From Actinomycetospora callitridis (lineage in GTDB: Bacteria; Actinomycetota; Actinomycetes; Mycobacteriales; Pseudonocardiaceae): DNA of 64,000 nucleotides. The position numbers and the translations under genes were made by a program. Each line of letters starts with the position of its first letter. Positions within the stretch are counted from its first letter, which is position 1. This document shows, piece after piece, positions 49,142 to 57,228 of the stretch. The notes beneath the pieces were generated by a model. The model did no database searches. It worked only from the letters and a program-made list of their open reading frames with translations, and was not told where the DNA came from. Location of the stretch: the NCBI RefSeq assembly GCF_028737265.1, contig NZ_JAQZAK010000016.1, positions 1 to 64,000 on the forward strand. The letters are read 5' to 3'.

Positions 49142-50791
49142 GTGACCCTCGTCGACGAGACCCCGTTCTCCCGTCCGCGCCCGATCCCCGACGACAACCT
49201 GGTCCCGGACCTCCACGGGGTCGACGCCTTCGCCGGCGACGCGATCGCGTCCGGGGTCGTCGAGCGGTACGCGCCGTGGGCCCGCGAGCGCGCCTCCGCC
49301 CTCGGGTCGCGCGTCTGGGACCCGGAGGTGCTCGAGACCGCGCGCAAGGCCCAGCGCCACACCCCGGAGCTTCGTCCGCTGGACCGGTTGGGCCGCGAGG
49401 TCTTCGACGTCGACTTCCACCCGAGCTACCACGACCTGATGTCGCTGGCCTTCGGCTCCGGGGTGCACTCGCTGGCGTGGACCGCCGACGAGCCCGGCGC
49501 GCACTCGGCACGCGCGGTGCTGTCGTACCTCTGGAACCAGGTCGACGGCTCCACCGCCTGCCCGACGGGCATGGCCTACGCGTCGATCCCGATCCTGCGT
49601 GGCCGGCCCGAGCTCGCGCCGTGGGCGGAGAAGGTGGTCGTCGAGGGCTACGACCCCGCGGACGTGCCGGTCACCGCGAAGTCGGCGGCCACCATCGGCT
49701 ACTTCATGACCGAGAAGCACGGCGGCTCCGACCTGCGGGCCAACGTCACGGTCGCCCGCCCCGTCGGCCGGCGCGGGACGGGGGAGACGTACCTGGTCAA
49801 CGGCCACAAGTGGTTCGCCTCGGTCCCGATGGCCGACTGCTACCTCACCGTCGCGCAGACCGAGGGCGGGGTCTCGTGCCTGCTCATCCCGCGGCGGCGC
49901 GCCGACGGGAGCCTCAACGGCATCCGGGTCAACCGGCTCAAGGACAAGCTCGGCAACCGCGCCAACGCCTCCTCGGAGATCGAGTACCACGACGCCGAGG
50001 CGCTCCTGGTCGGCGAGGAGGGCAAGGGCGTGCGGACGATCCTGTCCTCGGCCGAGTACACCCGGCTGGACTTCGCCATCGGGTCCGCGGGTCTGATGCG
50101 CGCGGCGCTCTCGCAGGCCCTGCACGTCAACGACCACCGCACCGCCTTCGGCGTCCCGCTCTCGCAGCTGCCGATCCAGGCCCCGGTGCTCGCCGACCTG
50201 GCCCTGGAGTGGGCGGGGGCGGCGCACCTCGGGTTCCGGGTGGCGCGCGCCGAGGACCACCAGGACGACGTGTCCGAGCAGCTCGTGAGCCGCCTGCTCA
50301 CGCCCGTCGCCAAGTTCTGGAACTGCCGGCGGGTCTCGGGGGTCACCGAGGAGGTCATCCAGTCCATCGGCGGCAACGCCTACATCGAGGAGCACCCGCT
50401 GCCGCGCTACTACCGCGAGGCACCGCTGAACGCGATCTGGGAGGGCACCTCGAACATGATGGTCATGGACGTCGGGCGCGTCCTGGCCCGCGAGCCGAAG
50501 GCCCTCGAGCCGGTGCTCGACGACATCCGGCCCGCCGCGGCCGAGCACCCGCTGCTCGCCGGTGCCCTCGCCGACATCGAGGAGCTGGTGAACGAGCCCG
50601 AGGACACCACGCGCTACCTGGTCACCCGGCTCGCGCTCGCGGCGCAGGCCGCGCTGCTCGTCGAGCACGCGCCCACCGCCGTCGCCGACGCGTTCGTCAC
50701 CTCGCGGCTCGGGACGGGGTGGGGCCCCGGCTACGGAACGCTGCGCGGCGTGGACTTCGAGGCGATCATCGATCACGCGCGCCTGGGCTGA
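49142..50791 (+). CDS. Acyl-CoA dehydrogenase, AidB-like
   Basis: This 549-residue flavoprotein is longer than usual acyl-CoA dehydrogenases and matches AidB: FHPSYHDLMSLAFGSGVHSLAW, TACPTGMAYASIPIL, GYFMTEKHGGSDLRANVT, VNGHKWFAS, IGGNAYIEEHPLPRYYREAPLNAIWEGTSNMM. AidB of E. coli binds DNA and has weak isovaleryl-CoA dehydrogenase activity in the adaptive response to alkylation. GTG at 49142. It lies 32 bases after the hydrolase gene, likely one unit. Its end overlaps the convergent SMP-30 gene by 26 bases. Confidence 0.94.
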   Translation: MTLVDETPFSRPRPIPDDNLVPDLHGVDAFAGDAIASGVVERYAPWARERASALGSRVWDPEVLETARKAQRHTPELRPLDRLGREVFDVDFHPSYHDLMSLAFGSGVHSLAWTADEPGAHSARAVLSYLWNQVDGSTACPTGMAYASIPILRGRPELAPWAEKVVVEGYDPADVPVTAKSAATIGYFMTEKHGGSDLRANVTVARPVGRRGTGETYLVNGHKWFASVPMADCYLTVAQTEGGVSCLLIPRRRADGSLNGIRVNRLKDKLGNRANASSEIEYHDAEALLVGEEGKGVRTILSSAEYTRLDFAIGSAGLMRAALSQALHVNDHRTAFGVPLSQLPIQAPVLADLALEWAGAAHLGFRVARAEDHQDDVSEQLVSRLLTPVAKFWNCRRVSGVTEEVIQSIGGNAYIEEHPLPRYYREAPLNAIWEGTSNMMVMDVGRVLAREPKALEPVLDDIRPAAAEHPLLAGALADIEELVNEPEDTTRYLVTRLALAAQAALLVEHAPTAVADAFVTSRLGTGWGPGYGTLRGVDFEAIIDHARLG

Positions 50792-51650
50792 TCGCCGGCA
50801 CCTCGGTGACGAGGATGCGGGACGACCGCCGGGCCTGGACCTCGGCGAGCTTGTCGATGCCCTCGAACTCGTTGCAGAGCAGGAACAGGTGGCGGCCCTC
50901 CGGGCCGCCGAGGACGCACGAGAAGCAGGGCAGCTCGGTGTCGATCCGGTGGGTGATCTCCCCGCCGTCGAGCACGCGGACGCAGGCCCCGCCGGGCGCG
51001 TCCGGCCGCTGGGAGTGGGCGAACGTGTCGGCGGTCTGGGCCCAGATCGCCCCCTCGGCGTCGACACCGATGCCGTCGGGGCCGAGGCCGTCGGCCCACA
51101 CGCGCCGGCCGGTGAGGCTGCCGTCCTCGCCGATGTCGAACGCCGACAGCCGGCCCGCGAACGACTCGGACACGACGAGCGTGCCGCCGTCCGGGGTCAC
51201 GACCATGCCGTTGGGGAACTGGATGTCCTCGGCGACCCGGCGGGACGACCCGTCCGGCGCGACGAGGTCGATCCAGCCGGGCTCGGGGGCCGCGCCGCCG
51301 GCGAAGTCGAAGTCGGCGCCGTCGACGTAGACGTGGCCGCGCGGGTCGACGACGACCTCGTTGGCGCCGTGGTCCCGCAGCGTCGTCGCCGGCCCTCCGG
51401 ACTCGCGCAGGGTGACCGACCCGCCCGTGGTGACCAGGCGGCCGTCGGGCAGCCAGTCGATCGACCAGCCCATGGAGGCCGGCCCCGGCGCCATCACCTC
51501 GGCGTGGCCGTCCAGGTCGACGGCCACCACCTCGCCCACGCCCCAGTGCGCGAACCAGAGCCGCCCCTCGTGCCAGCGGGCGGACTCCACCATCGCCAGG
51601 CCGGTGAGCAGCGTGCGCGCCGGCGGCAGGTACTCGATGTCGATGCTCAT
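50766..51650 (-). CDS. SMP-30/gluconolactonase family protein
   Basis: This 294-residue six-bladed beta-propeller has the family motifs: VESARWHEGRLWFAHWG (metal Glu near residue 22), ANEVVVDPRGHVYVDGADF (Asn and Asp), IQFPNGMVVTPDGGTLVVSES and DGIGVDAEGAIWAQ (metal Asp). It would hydrolyse a lactone such as a sugar lactone. No sugar dehydrogenase gene is nearby. ATG at 51650. The end overlaps the acyl-CoA dehydrogenase gene. Confidence 0.92.
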   Translation of the reverse strand: MSIDIEYLPPARTLLTGLAMVESARWHEGRLWFAHWGVGEVVAVDLDGHAEVMAPGPASMGWSIDWLPDGRLVTTGGSVTLRESGGPATTLRDHGANEVVVDPRGHVYVDGADFDFAGGAAPEPGWIDLVAPDGSSRRVAEDIQFPNGMVVTPDGGTLVVSESFAGRLSAFDIGEDGSLTGRRVWADGLGPDGIGVDAEGAIWAQTADTFAHSQRPDAPGGACVRVLDGGEITHRIDTELPCFSCVLGGPEGRHLFLLCNEFEGIDKLAEVQARRSSRILVTEVPAISPGARDR

Positions 51651-51730
51651 GCCTCCCCACGAACGGACCCCGGCGGGATCGACAGGTCGGACGGTATCGA
51701 TTGACAGAACCGTTCCCCGAGGAAGACTCT

Positions 51731-51743
51731 TACATCTTGTAAC
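51731..51743. promoter_or_regulatory. TTACA-TCT-TGTAA palindrome upstream of a membrane protein gene
   Basis: A perfect 5-3-5 palindrome lies 23 bases upstream of the ATG at 51767. A TTGACA hexamer, possibly a -35, lies at 51701-51706. The AT-rich dyad is striking in this GC-rich sequence and would fit a TetR or MarR-type operator; no regulator gene is adjacent. Confidence 0.4.
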
Positions 51744-51766
51744 GATTACCGAGATGAGGAGTTGCG

Positions 51767-52456
51767 ATGTCCGTCGACACCGCCGCCACCGACCGCCCCT
51801 CGGCACGCCGCGGACGGGGCGGCCCGCCGCTGCCGATCCCCGCCGTGGCCTACGGCGCACTGACCGTCGCCGCCGGGCTGACCTGGGCCGGTCCGCTGCC
51901 CACCGAGGACGCCGTCGGCGCGCTGGCGACGCTGCAGGCGCACCCGGTCGCCGCGCAGGTCTCCGCCGTGCTGCTGATCGGGGCGTCCGCTCCGCTCGCG
52001 GTGTGGACGGCCTCCGTGACCCAGCGCCTCCAGGCGCTCGGCGCGCGGGTCGCCGGACCGGTCATCGGGCTGGTCGGGGGCGTGCTCGCTGCGGCGTCGC
52101 TGCTGCTCAGCGGCCTCGTCGCGTGGACGGCGGCCGGGGCCGCGCCGCTCGGGGACGCCGCGCTGGTCCGGGCCCTCTCCACGCTCGCGTTCGCGCTCGG
52201 CGGCGTCGGGTTCGCGGTCACCTCGGCGCTGCTGATCGCCGGTCTCGCGGTCCCGGGCCTGATCCTGCGGCTGGTGCCGCGCGGGCTCGCGATCGCCGGG
52301 CTCGTCGTGGCCGTCGTCGGCGTGCTGTCGCTGGTGAGCCTGCTGGTCCCGGCCCTGGCCGTGCTGCTGCCCGTCGCCCGCTTCGGAGGCGTGGTGTGGC
52401 TGGTCGCGATCAGCGTCGCGCTGCCGCTGTCCCGTCGTCGTCGCACCGCGGACTGA
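51767..52456 (+). CDS. Hypothetical integral membrane protein
   Basis: This 229-residue protein has about six membrane segments and an N-terminal 25-residue polar leader. The pattern (short loops, Ala/Gly/Leu-rich helices, a conserved Gln and Arg in TQRLQALGARVAGP) resembles DUF4386-like proteins, but the match is not firm. A palindrome lies upstream. Function unknown. Confidence 0.7.
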   Translation: MSVDTAATDRPSARRGRGGPPLPIPAVAYGALTVAAGLTWAGPLPTEDAVGALATLQAHPVAAQVSAVLLIGASAPLAVWTASVTQRLQALGARVAGPVIGLVGGVLAAASLLLSGLVAWTAAGAAPLGDAALVRALSTLAFALGGVGFAVTSALLIAGLAVPGLILRLVPRGLAIAGLVVAVVGVLSLVSLLVPALAVLLPVARFGGVVWLVAISVALPLSRRRRTAD

Positions 52457-52493
52457 GCTGGCCCCGGCGACCACCATCGACGACAGTGGCGCC

Positions 52494-53330
52494 GTGCGGA
52501 CGCGGCGGGACGAGCCGATCGAGGGCGGCTCCCGCGGCGGGATCGCGGCCATCGGGGTGGTCGGCGGGGTCGTCGGTGGCCTGATCGGCGGCGGCGGCGG
52601 GGTGCTGTTCGTCGCGGGGCTCGATCGCTTCACGGCGATGTCCCGGGCCCGCGTGCACGGCACGTCGACGATCGCGAACATCGGCGTCTGCGTGGCCGGC
52701 TCGGCCGCCTACGCGCTGGGCGGCGGCGCCGTCGACCTGCGCGTCGGCACCGGGATGCTGGTCGGCGGCACCCTCGGCGGCCTCATCGGGCCGCGCCTCC
52801 TGGCCCGCGCGTCGGAGCGGCTGCTGCGGGTCCTGCTGGTCGTGATCCTGGTGCTGACGGCCGCGAAGTTCTCGGTGGACGCACTCGGGCTGCCGCTGCT
52901 GACCCACGCCCTGCTGCCGGCCGGTCTGCTCGCCGACCTGTGGTTCGTCGTCCCGGCGACCCTCGTCGTCGGGACCGTGATCGGCGCCTGGTCGGGCGCG
53001 ATGGGCCTCGGCGGCGGGCTGCTCGCCGTCCCGGCGATGGTGCTGCTGTTCGGGGTCGAGCTGCACGTCGCGGCCGGGACGTCGCTGCTGATGTTCATCC
53101 CCAACTCGATCGTCGGATCCTGGGTGCACATCCGCCAGGGCACGGCGTCCGCCCGCTGGGGCTGGCTGCTGGGCCTGACGTCGGCGCCCGGGGTCGTCGC
53201 CGGGGCACTGCTGGGTCTGGCGCTGGACACGGTGGTGCTCGGCCTCGTCTTCGCGGCCTTCGCGCTGCTCATGGCGGTCCGCGAGACCGTGGCCCTGATC
53301 CGCCGCCCGGCTACCGCTCGTGCCAGGTGA
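52494..53330 (+). CDS. TauE/SafE family sulfite/anion exporter-like permease
   Basis: This 278-residue protein has two repeated halves, each starting with a glycine-rich helix (GVVGGLIGGGGGVLFVAGLDRF; GAWSGAMGLGGGLLAVPAMVL) and about eight membrane segments in total. These are the TauE/SafE marks. Members export sulfite, sulfoacetate or other small anions; the substrate is not clear here. ATG at 52494. It overlaps a small convergent membrane gene at its end. Confidence 0.9.
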   Translation: MRTRRDEPIEGGSRGGIAAIGVVGGVVGGLIGGGGGVLFVAGLDRFTAMSRARVHGTSTIANIGVCVAGSAAYALGGGAVDLRVGTGMLVGGTLGGLIGPRLLARASERLLRVLLVVILVLTAAKFSVDALGLPLLTHALLPAGLLADLWFVVPATLVVGTVIGAWSGAMGLGGGLLAVPAMVLLFGVELHVAAGTSLLMFIPNSIVGSWVHIRQGTASARWGWLLGLTSAPGVVAGALLGLALDTVVLGLVFAAFALLMAVRETVALIRRPATARAR

Positions 53331-53703
53331 CCGCGACGGCCGTGACGAGCACGACCAGCACACCGATACCCGCCACCGAGTGGAGCCCGAAGCGTGACGC
53401 CTCGTCGCGGAACCTCGCCTCGGTGAGGAGCAGCACGAGGACGAGGGTCATGAACCCCGCGGAGCCGGCGAGCACCGCGACCAGCGTGGTCGCGGCCTTC
53501 CGAGCGCTGTTCAGCCCGATCCGCAGCAGCGCCACCGAGTAGAAGACCGCGGCGGACGACAGCGCCCCGGAGCCGACGAACCCGACGGTGTTGAGCGCCA
53601 TCAGCGGGCTCGCCGTCGCGACACCGGCCAGGGTGGCCAGGGCGGCGGCCGACCCGAGGACGGCGACCGTCCCGTGCACCAGGATCGCCATGTTGGGCGG
53701 CAC
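53311..53703 (-). CDS. Small membrane protein
   Basis: This 130-residue protein has about four hydrophobic segments (ILVHGTVAVLGSAAALATLAGV; LMALNTVGFVGSGALSSAAVFYSVALL; ATTLVAVLAGSAGFMTLVLVLLL; VAGIGVLVVLVTAVAV). It is not recognised. Its 3' end overlaps the convergent TauE gene by 20 bases. Confidence 0.65.
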   Translation of the reverse strand: MPPNMAILVHGTVAVLGSAAALATLAGVATASPLMALNTVGFVGSGALSSAAVFYSVALLRIGLNSARKAATTLVAVLAGSAGFMTLVLVLLLTEARFRDEASRFGLHSVAGIGVLVVLVTAVAVTWHER

Positions 53704-53734
53704 CGGACGAAACTAGACACCGGCGGGTACCGCG

Positions 53735-53760
53735 TTCGACGACGGGGTTCGACGACGGGG
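53735..53760. repeat. 13-base direct repeat before the fluC pair
   Basis: TTCGACGACGGGG occurs twice in tandem (53735-53747 and 53748-53760), ending 10 bases before the first fluC start. It may be a recent duplication. No fluoride riboswitch motif is visible here. Confidence 0.7.
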
Positions 53761-53770
53761 GGGAGACGAG

Positions 53771-54187
53771 GTGCTGCGCAGCCAGGCGGCGATCACCGGA
53801 GCCGTCGCGGCCGGCGGCGCGCTCGGTGCGCTGGCCCGATGGGCTCTCGAGTCCGCGTGGCCCGCTCCGCCCGGTGGCTTCCCGGCGACGACGTTCGCGA
53901 TCAACGTCGGCGGATGCCTGCTCATGGGCGTGCTGGTGGTCCTCGTCACCGAGGCCCGCGAGTCCCACCCGATGCTGCGGCCGTTCCTCGGCGTCGGCGT
54001 CCTCGGCGGGTTCACGACGTTCTCCAGCTACGCCGTCGAGGCCCAGCAGCTCGTCGACGGCGCCCACCTCGCCGTGGCCGCCCTCTACCTCGCCCTCACC
54101 GTCGTCGCCGCCCTGGTGGCGGTGGTGCTCGGCCTGACGGTCACCCGCCGTGCCGTCGGCCTGCGGCGCCCGGTGGTCCGCCCGTGA
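53771..54187 (+). CDS. crcB: Fluoride channel FluC/CrcB, subunit 1
   Basis: This 138-residue four-helix protein matches CrcB: GALGALARWAL, FPATTFAINVGGCLLMGVLVV (conserved Asn) and GVLGGFTTFSSYAVEA (the Phe-box). It exports fluoride passively. Two related genes overlap by four bases, as in organisms that use a heterodimer. GTG at 53771 has a GGGGAGACGAG ribosome region. Confidence 0.94.
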   Translation: MLRSQAAITGAVAAGGALGALARWALESAWPAPPGGFPATTFAINVGGCLLMGVLVVLVTEARESHPMLRPFLGVGVLGGFTTFSSYAVEAQQLVDGAHLAVAALYLALTVVAALVAVVLGLTVTRRAVGLRRPVVRP

Positions 54188-54534
54188 CCGCCACCGCCGG
54201 CCTGCTGGTCGTCCTCGGCGCCGCCGTCGGCGCCCCGGCCCGCTACCTCACCGACCGGTGGCTGCAGTCCACCCACGGCACCGGCTTCCCGTGGGGGACG
54301 TTCACGGTCAACGTCGTCGCCTCGTTCGTCCTGGGGCTGGTGGCCGGCGGCAGCCCGCCCGCGGTGGCGGTGCTGGTCGGCACCGGGTTCTGCGGGGCCC
54401 TGAGCACGTGGTCCACGCTCGGCTACGAGACCGTCCGCCTCGCCGAGCAGGGCGCGTGGAGCTCGGCGGTGTTCAACGTCGTCGCCTCGGTGCTCGCCGG
54501 ACTCGGCGCCGCGGGCCTGGGGATGGCGCTCTGA
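54184..54534 (+). CDS. crcB: Fluoride channel FluC/CrcB, subunit 2
   Basis: This 116-residue protein is the second CrcB: GAPARYLTDRWLQ, FPWGTFTVNVVASFVLGLVAGG and GFCGALSTWSTLGYETVRL. Ser-Thr-Trp replaces the usual Phe at one Phe-box position, typical of one chain of a two-gene pair where each subunit supplies half of the pores. GTG at 54184 overlaps the TGA of the first gene. A 12-bp palindrome (TCCGGCGCCGGA) follows the stop. Confidence 0.94.
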   Translation: MTATAGLLVVLGAAVGAPARYLTDRWLQSTHGTGFPWGTFTVNVVASFVLGLVAGGSPPAVAVLVGTGFCGALSTWSTLGYETVRLAEQGAWSSAVFNVVASVLAGLGAAGLGMAL

Positions 54535-54556
54535 GCTCCGGCGCCGGACGACGTGA

Positions 54557-55150
54557 TCAGCGGGTGCCGCGCAGCCCCAGCGTCTCGATCCACCCGGCGA
54601 GCCCGTCGAGGGCCGCCTTGGCGCCGGCCTCGGTCTCCTCGGGCGGGGTGAAGGTCCGCGCCTCGCCCTCGCCGGAGACGAACTTGCTGGCGAACGGGAT
54701 CGGCACGGTCGCCGTGACCGGCACCATGCGCAGGGCGACCAGCACCGGCCAGAGCGCCTCGGTGGCCCGCGCCCCCGCCGCCACGCCGCCGTAGCCGAGC
54801 AGCGCGACCGGCTTGCCCGCCCACTCCTGGTTGAGGTGGTCGAGCGCGTTCTTCAGCGCGGCGTTGTAGCTGTGGTTGTACTCGGGGTGGACGATCGCGA
54901 AGGCGTCGGCGCGGGCGATCGTGGCGCTGAACGCCTTCGTCGAGTCGAGCGTGTAGCGCCCGAACCGGGGGTGCTCCGGCTCGGCGAACATCGGCAGGTC
55001 GACGTCGGCGAGGTCGACGATCTCGACGTCGAACCCCTCGTACTGCCGTGCGTACGACGCGAACCACTGCGCGATCGGCTCACCGACCCGCCCGGGGCGG
55101 GTGCTCGCGACGATGATCTGCAGCAGGGGGCGGGGACCGGCGTCCGTCAT
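54557..55150 (-). CDS. NADPH-dependent FMN reductase family protein
   Basis: This 197-residue flavodoxin-like protein has IIVASTRPGRVGEPIAQWF (phosphate loop), HPEYNHSYNAALKNALDHL and VALLGYGGVAAGARA. These are the marks of FMN_red proteins, which reduce flavins, quinones or azo compounds. A short dyad TTGT-CGCT-ACAA lies 25-40 bases upstream of the ATG and might be an operator. It faces the GDT1 gene. Confidence 0.93.
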   Translation of the reverse strand: MTDAGPRPLLQIIVASTRPGRVGEPIAQWFASYARQYEGFDVEIVDLADVDLPMFAEPEHPRFGRYTLDSTKAFSATIARADAFAIVHPEYNHSYNAALKNALDHLNQEWAGKPVALLGYGGVAAGARATEALWPVLVALRMVPVTATVPIPFASKFVSGEGEARTFTPPEETEAGAKAALDGLAGWIETLGLRGTR

Positions 55151-55280
55151 CGGTGTCCTTCGGTCGGTGAACTGCTTGTCGCTACAACCATTCTCCCCCT
55201 CGGCGCAGCGCGCCCGTCAGGAGGACGCCGGGAGGGCCCGGGTGGTTGTGGTCGCGGCCGTCGTGGCTGATGATCCCCGG

Positions 55281-55865
55281 GTGTCTGTGGCCGCCATCAC
55301 CTTCGGGCTCGTGTTCCTGGCGGAGGTGGCGGACACCAGCGGGCTGGTCACGCTCGTGCTCGCCAGCCGCCTCCCGGGGCGCTGGGTGCTCGTCGGCGTC
55401 TGCGCCGGGATGCTCGTGCAGGTCGGGGTCGCGCTCGCGGCCGGCAGCCTCCTGGCGCTGCTGCCCGAACGGCCCCTCGAGGCCGTCCTGGCCCTGGTCT
55501 TCCTCGTCGGGGCGTTCCTGATCTGGCGGGAGGGCGAGGAGGACGACGATGACGACGACGAGGTCACGCTGAAGGAGACGCCGCGGACGGCGTGGAGCGT
55601 GGTCCTGACCGCCTTCGGGATCACCGTGCTCTCGGAGTTCGCCGACCCGTCGCAGATCATCACCGCGTCGCTGGTCGCGCGGTACGGCGACCCCGTCGCC
55701 GTCGGCATCGGTGCCCTGCTCGGGCTCTGGGTCGTCTCCGCGCTCGCGGTGTGGGGCGGCGACCGCGTCCGCCGCTACATCCCGGTGAAGTGGGTGACCC
55801 GCGTAGCGGCCGCGATCATGGTCGGGCTCGCGGTGTGGACCGCGGTCGACGCGATCTGGGGGTGA
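55281..55865 (+). CDS. TMEM165/GDT1 (UPF0016) family cation transporter
   Basis: This 194-residue protein has two repeats of the GDT1 motif: LAEVADTSGLV (near residue 14) and LSEFADPSQII (near 124), each within a helix, with about six membrane segments and an acidic loop EGEEDDDDDDE in between. GDT1 members export Mn or Ca in exchange for protons. The usual E-x-G-D is E-x-A-D in both repeats here, which may alter ion choice. GTG at 55281 is chosen; further GTGs are possible. Confidence 0.85.
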   Translation: MSVAAITFGLVFLAEVADTSGLVTLVLASRLPGRWVLVGVCAGMLVQVGVALAAGSLLALLPERPLEAVLALVFLVGAFLIWREGEEDDDDDDEVTLKETPRTAWSVVLTAFGITVLSEFADPSQIITASLVARYGDPVAVGIGALLGLWVVSALAVWGGDRVRRYIPVKWVTRVAAAIMVGLAVWTAVDAIWG

Positions 55866-55871
55866 TCCGGC

Positions 55872-56318
55872 GTGCTCACCTGGCTGAGGAGCTGGAAGGG
55901 CGGCGTCGTCGTCTCGGCCGCCTGCCTGCTGGCGGGGCTGGTCCGGGCGGTCGCCGCCCCGCTCGACCTGCTGACCGTCGCGCTCTTCCCGCTGGCCGTG
56001 GCCTACGCGGTCGCCGCCGTCGTCGAGCGCCGGACGAGCAACGCCCGCCGGGCCGCGGCCCGGGTCGACGGCGCGGACCCCATGCCCTGGTCCACGCAGC
56101 CGTCCCGCCTCGCCGCCTGGCTCCGGGCGGAGCGGGGGTACGCCCGTGAGGGGCCGGTGATCCTCTCGGTCGCGACCTCCACGAAGGACCGCGTCGGCGC
56201 GGTCCTCGCCATCGCGGCCGGCGTCCTCGGCCTGGTCCTGGTGTTCCAGGACCCCGGCTCCGCGGACGACCACACCCCCGCCGCCCCGATCAGTCAGGTC
56301 GCCCCCGCATCGGAGTAG
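55872..56318 (+). CDS. Hypothetical membrane protein
   Basis: This 148-residue protein has two N-terminal membrane segments (VVVSAACLLAGLVRAVA; LLTVALFPLAVAYAVAAVV), a cytoplasmic Arg-rich region and one more helix (AVLAIAAGVLGLVLVF) near the C terminus. It starts with GTG seven bases after the GDT1 stop and is probably co-transcribed. Not recognised. Confidence 0.65.
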   Translation: MLTWLRSWKGGVVVSAACLLAGLVRAVAAPLDLLTVALFPLAVAYAVAAVVERRTSNARRAAARVDGADPMPWSTQPSRLAAWLRAERGYAREGPVILSVATSTKDRVGAVLAIAAGVLGLVLVFQDPGSADDHTPAAPISQVAPASE

Positions 56319-57157
56319 CTCGTGGACCCGCACCGCCAGGCGGCACACCAGGTCACGGGCGGCGAGCCCGGCTCGAAGGGCACGAAGACGATGGTCGGGC
56401 GCGAGAAGTAGTCCTCCGCGTGCGCGGCGACCGGGCAGACGCCCTCGCCCCGCGCGACAGCACCGAACAGGTCCTGGAACGTGGCGAACGCGGGGCCGCG
56501 TCGCACCGGCTCGCCGGACGCCGTCCGCCAGTCCCGGGGAGGGTCCCGCCAGTAGGGCGGCGGACGCCGCCCCGCCCGGAGGACGACCTGTCCGCCGAGG
56601 TCGTCGAGGGAGACGGTGGACCGGTCGGCGAGGAGGTGGCCCGCCGGGACGGCGAGCACCGCGGGCTCCTGCACGACGACGGGACCGGCCACGACGCCGG
56701 GCTCGTCGACAGGGCTGTTGGTGATCAGGACGTCGATCTCGCCACGGAGCAGTGTCGCGAGCGGGTCGGCGAAATCGGCCTCCACGAAGCGGAGATCGAC
56801 GCCGGGACGACGTCGCAGCACACGGTCGAGCGCCTCGCCGGCGAGGTCGGCCACCGCGGGCGCCTCGAGCCCGACGGTGACGACGGTGTCGACGCCCCGC
56901 CCGGCGGCGACGGCGGTGGCGATCCCGGCGAGGATCCGCTCGTGGCCGGCACGGACGTCGGCCGCCAGCTGCCGGCCCACCGGCGTGAGCGCGACACGAC
57001 GGCTGGTCCGCTCGAACAGGCGGACCCCGAGACGGCGCTCGAGCGCCGCGATCGTCTGGCTCACCCGCGCCTGGGACACGAACAGCCGCGCCGCCGTGCG
57101 ACCGAAGTGCAGCTCCTCGGACAGCGCCAGAAAGATCTCGATCTCGCGCTTTTCCAT
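56294..57157 (-). CDS. LysR family transcriptional regulator
   Basis: This 287-residue protein has the helix-turn-helix EKREIEIFLALSEELHFGRTAARLFVSQARVSQTIAALERRLGVRLFERTSR and a LysR effector domain. It is divergent from an FAD-linked oxidase gene, with 71 bases between them, and is a likely regulator of it. ATG at 57157 is chosen; one three codons upstream is possible. The 3' end overlaps the hypothetical membrane gene by 25 bases. Confidence 0.93.
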   Translation of the reverse strand: MEKREIEIFLALSEELHFGRTAARLFVSQARVSQTIAALERRLGVRLFERTSRRVALTPVGRQLAADVRAGHERILAGIATAVAAGRGVDTVVTVGLEAPAVADLAGEALDRVLRRRPGVDLRFVEADFADPLATLLRGEIDVLITNSPVDEPGVVAGPVVVQEPAVLAVPAGHLLADRSTVSLDDLGGQVVLRAGRRPPPYWRDPPRDWRTASGEPVRRGPAFATFQDLFGAVARGEGVCPVAAHAEDYFSRPTIVFVPFEPGSPPVTWCAAWRCGSTSYSDAGAT

Positions 57158-57228
57158 CACACCCACGTTATCGGTCGGTGCGTGCTGTGTCGTTGTTCCC
57201 GCACGTCGTCGGGAGCAGTGTCCTTTCC

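Noticed and set aside
53704..53770. Fluoride riboswitch before the fluC pair
   Set aside because: I could not find the conserved motif or pseudoknot pattern; only a tandem duplication is visible.
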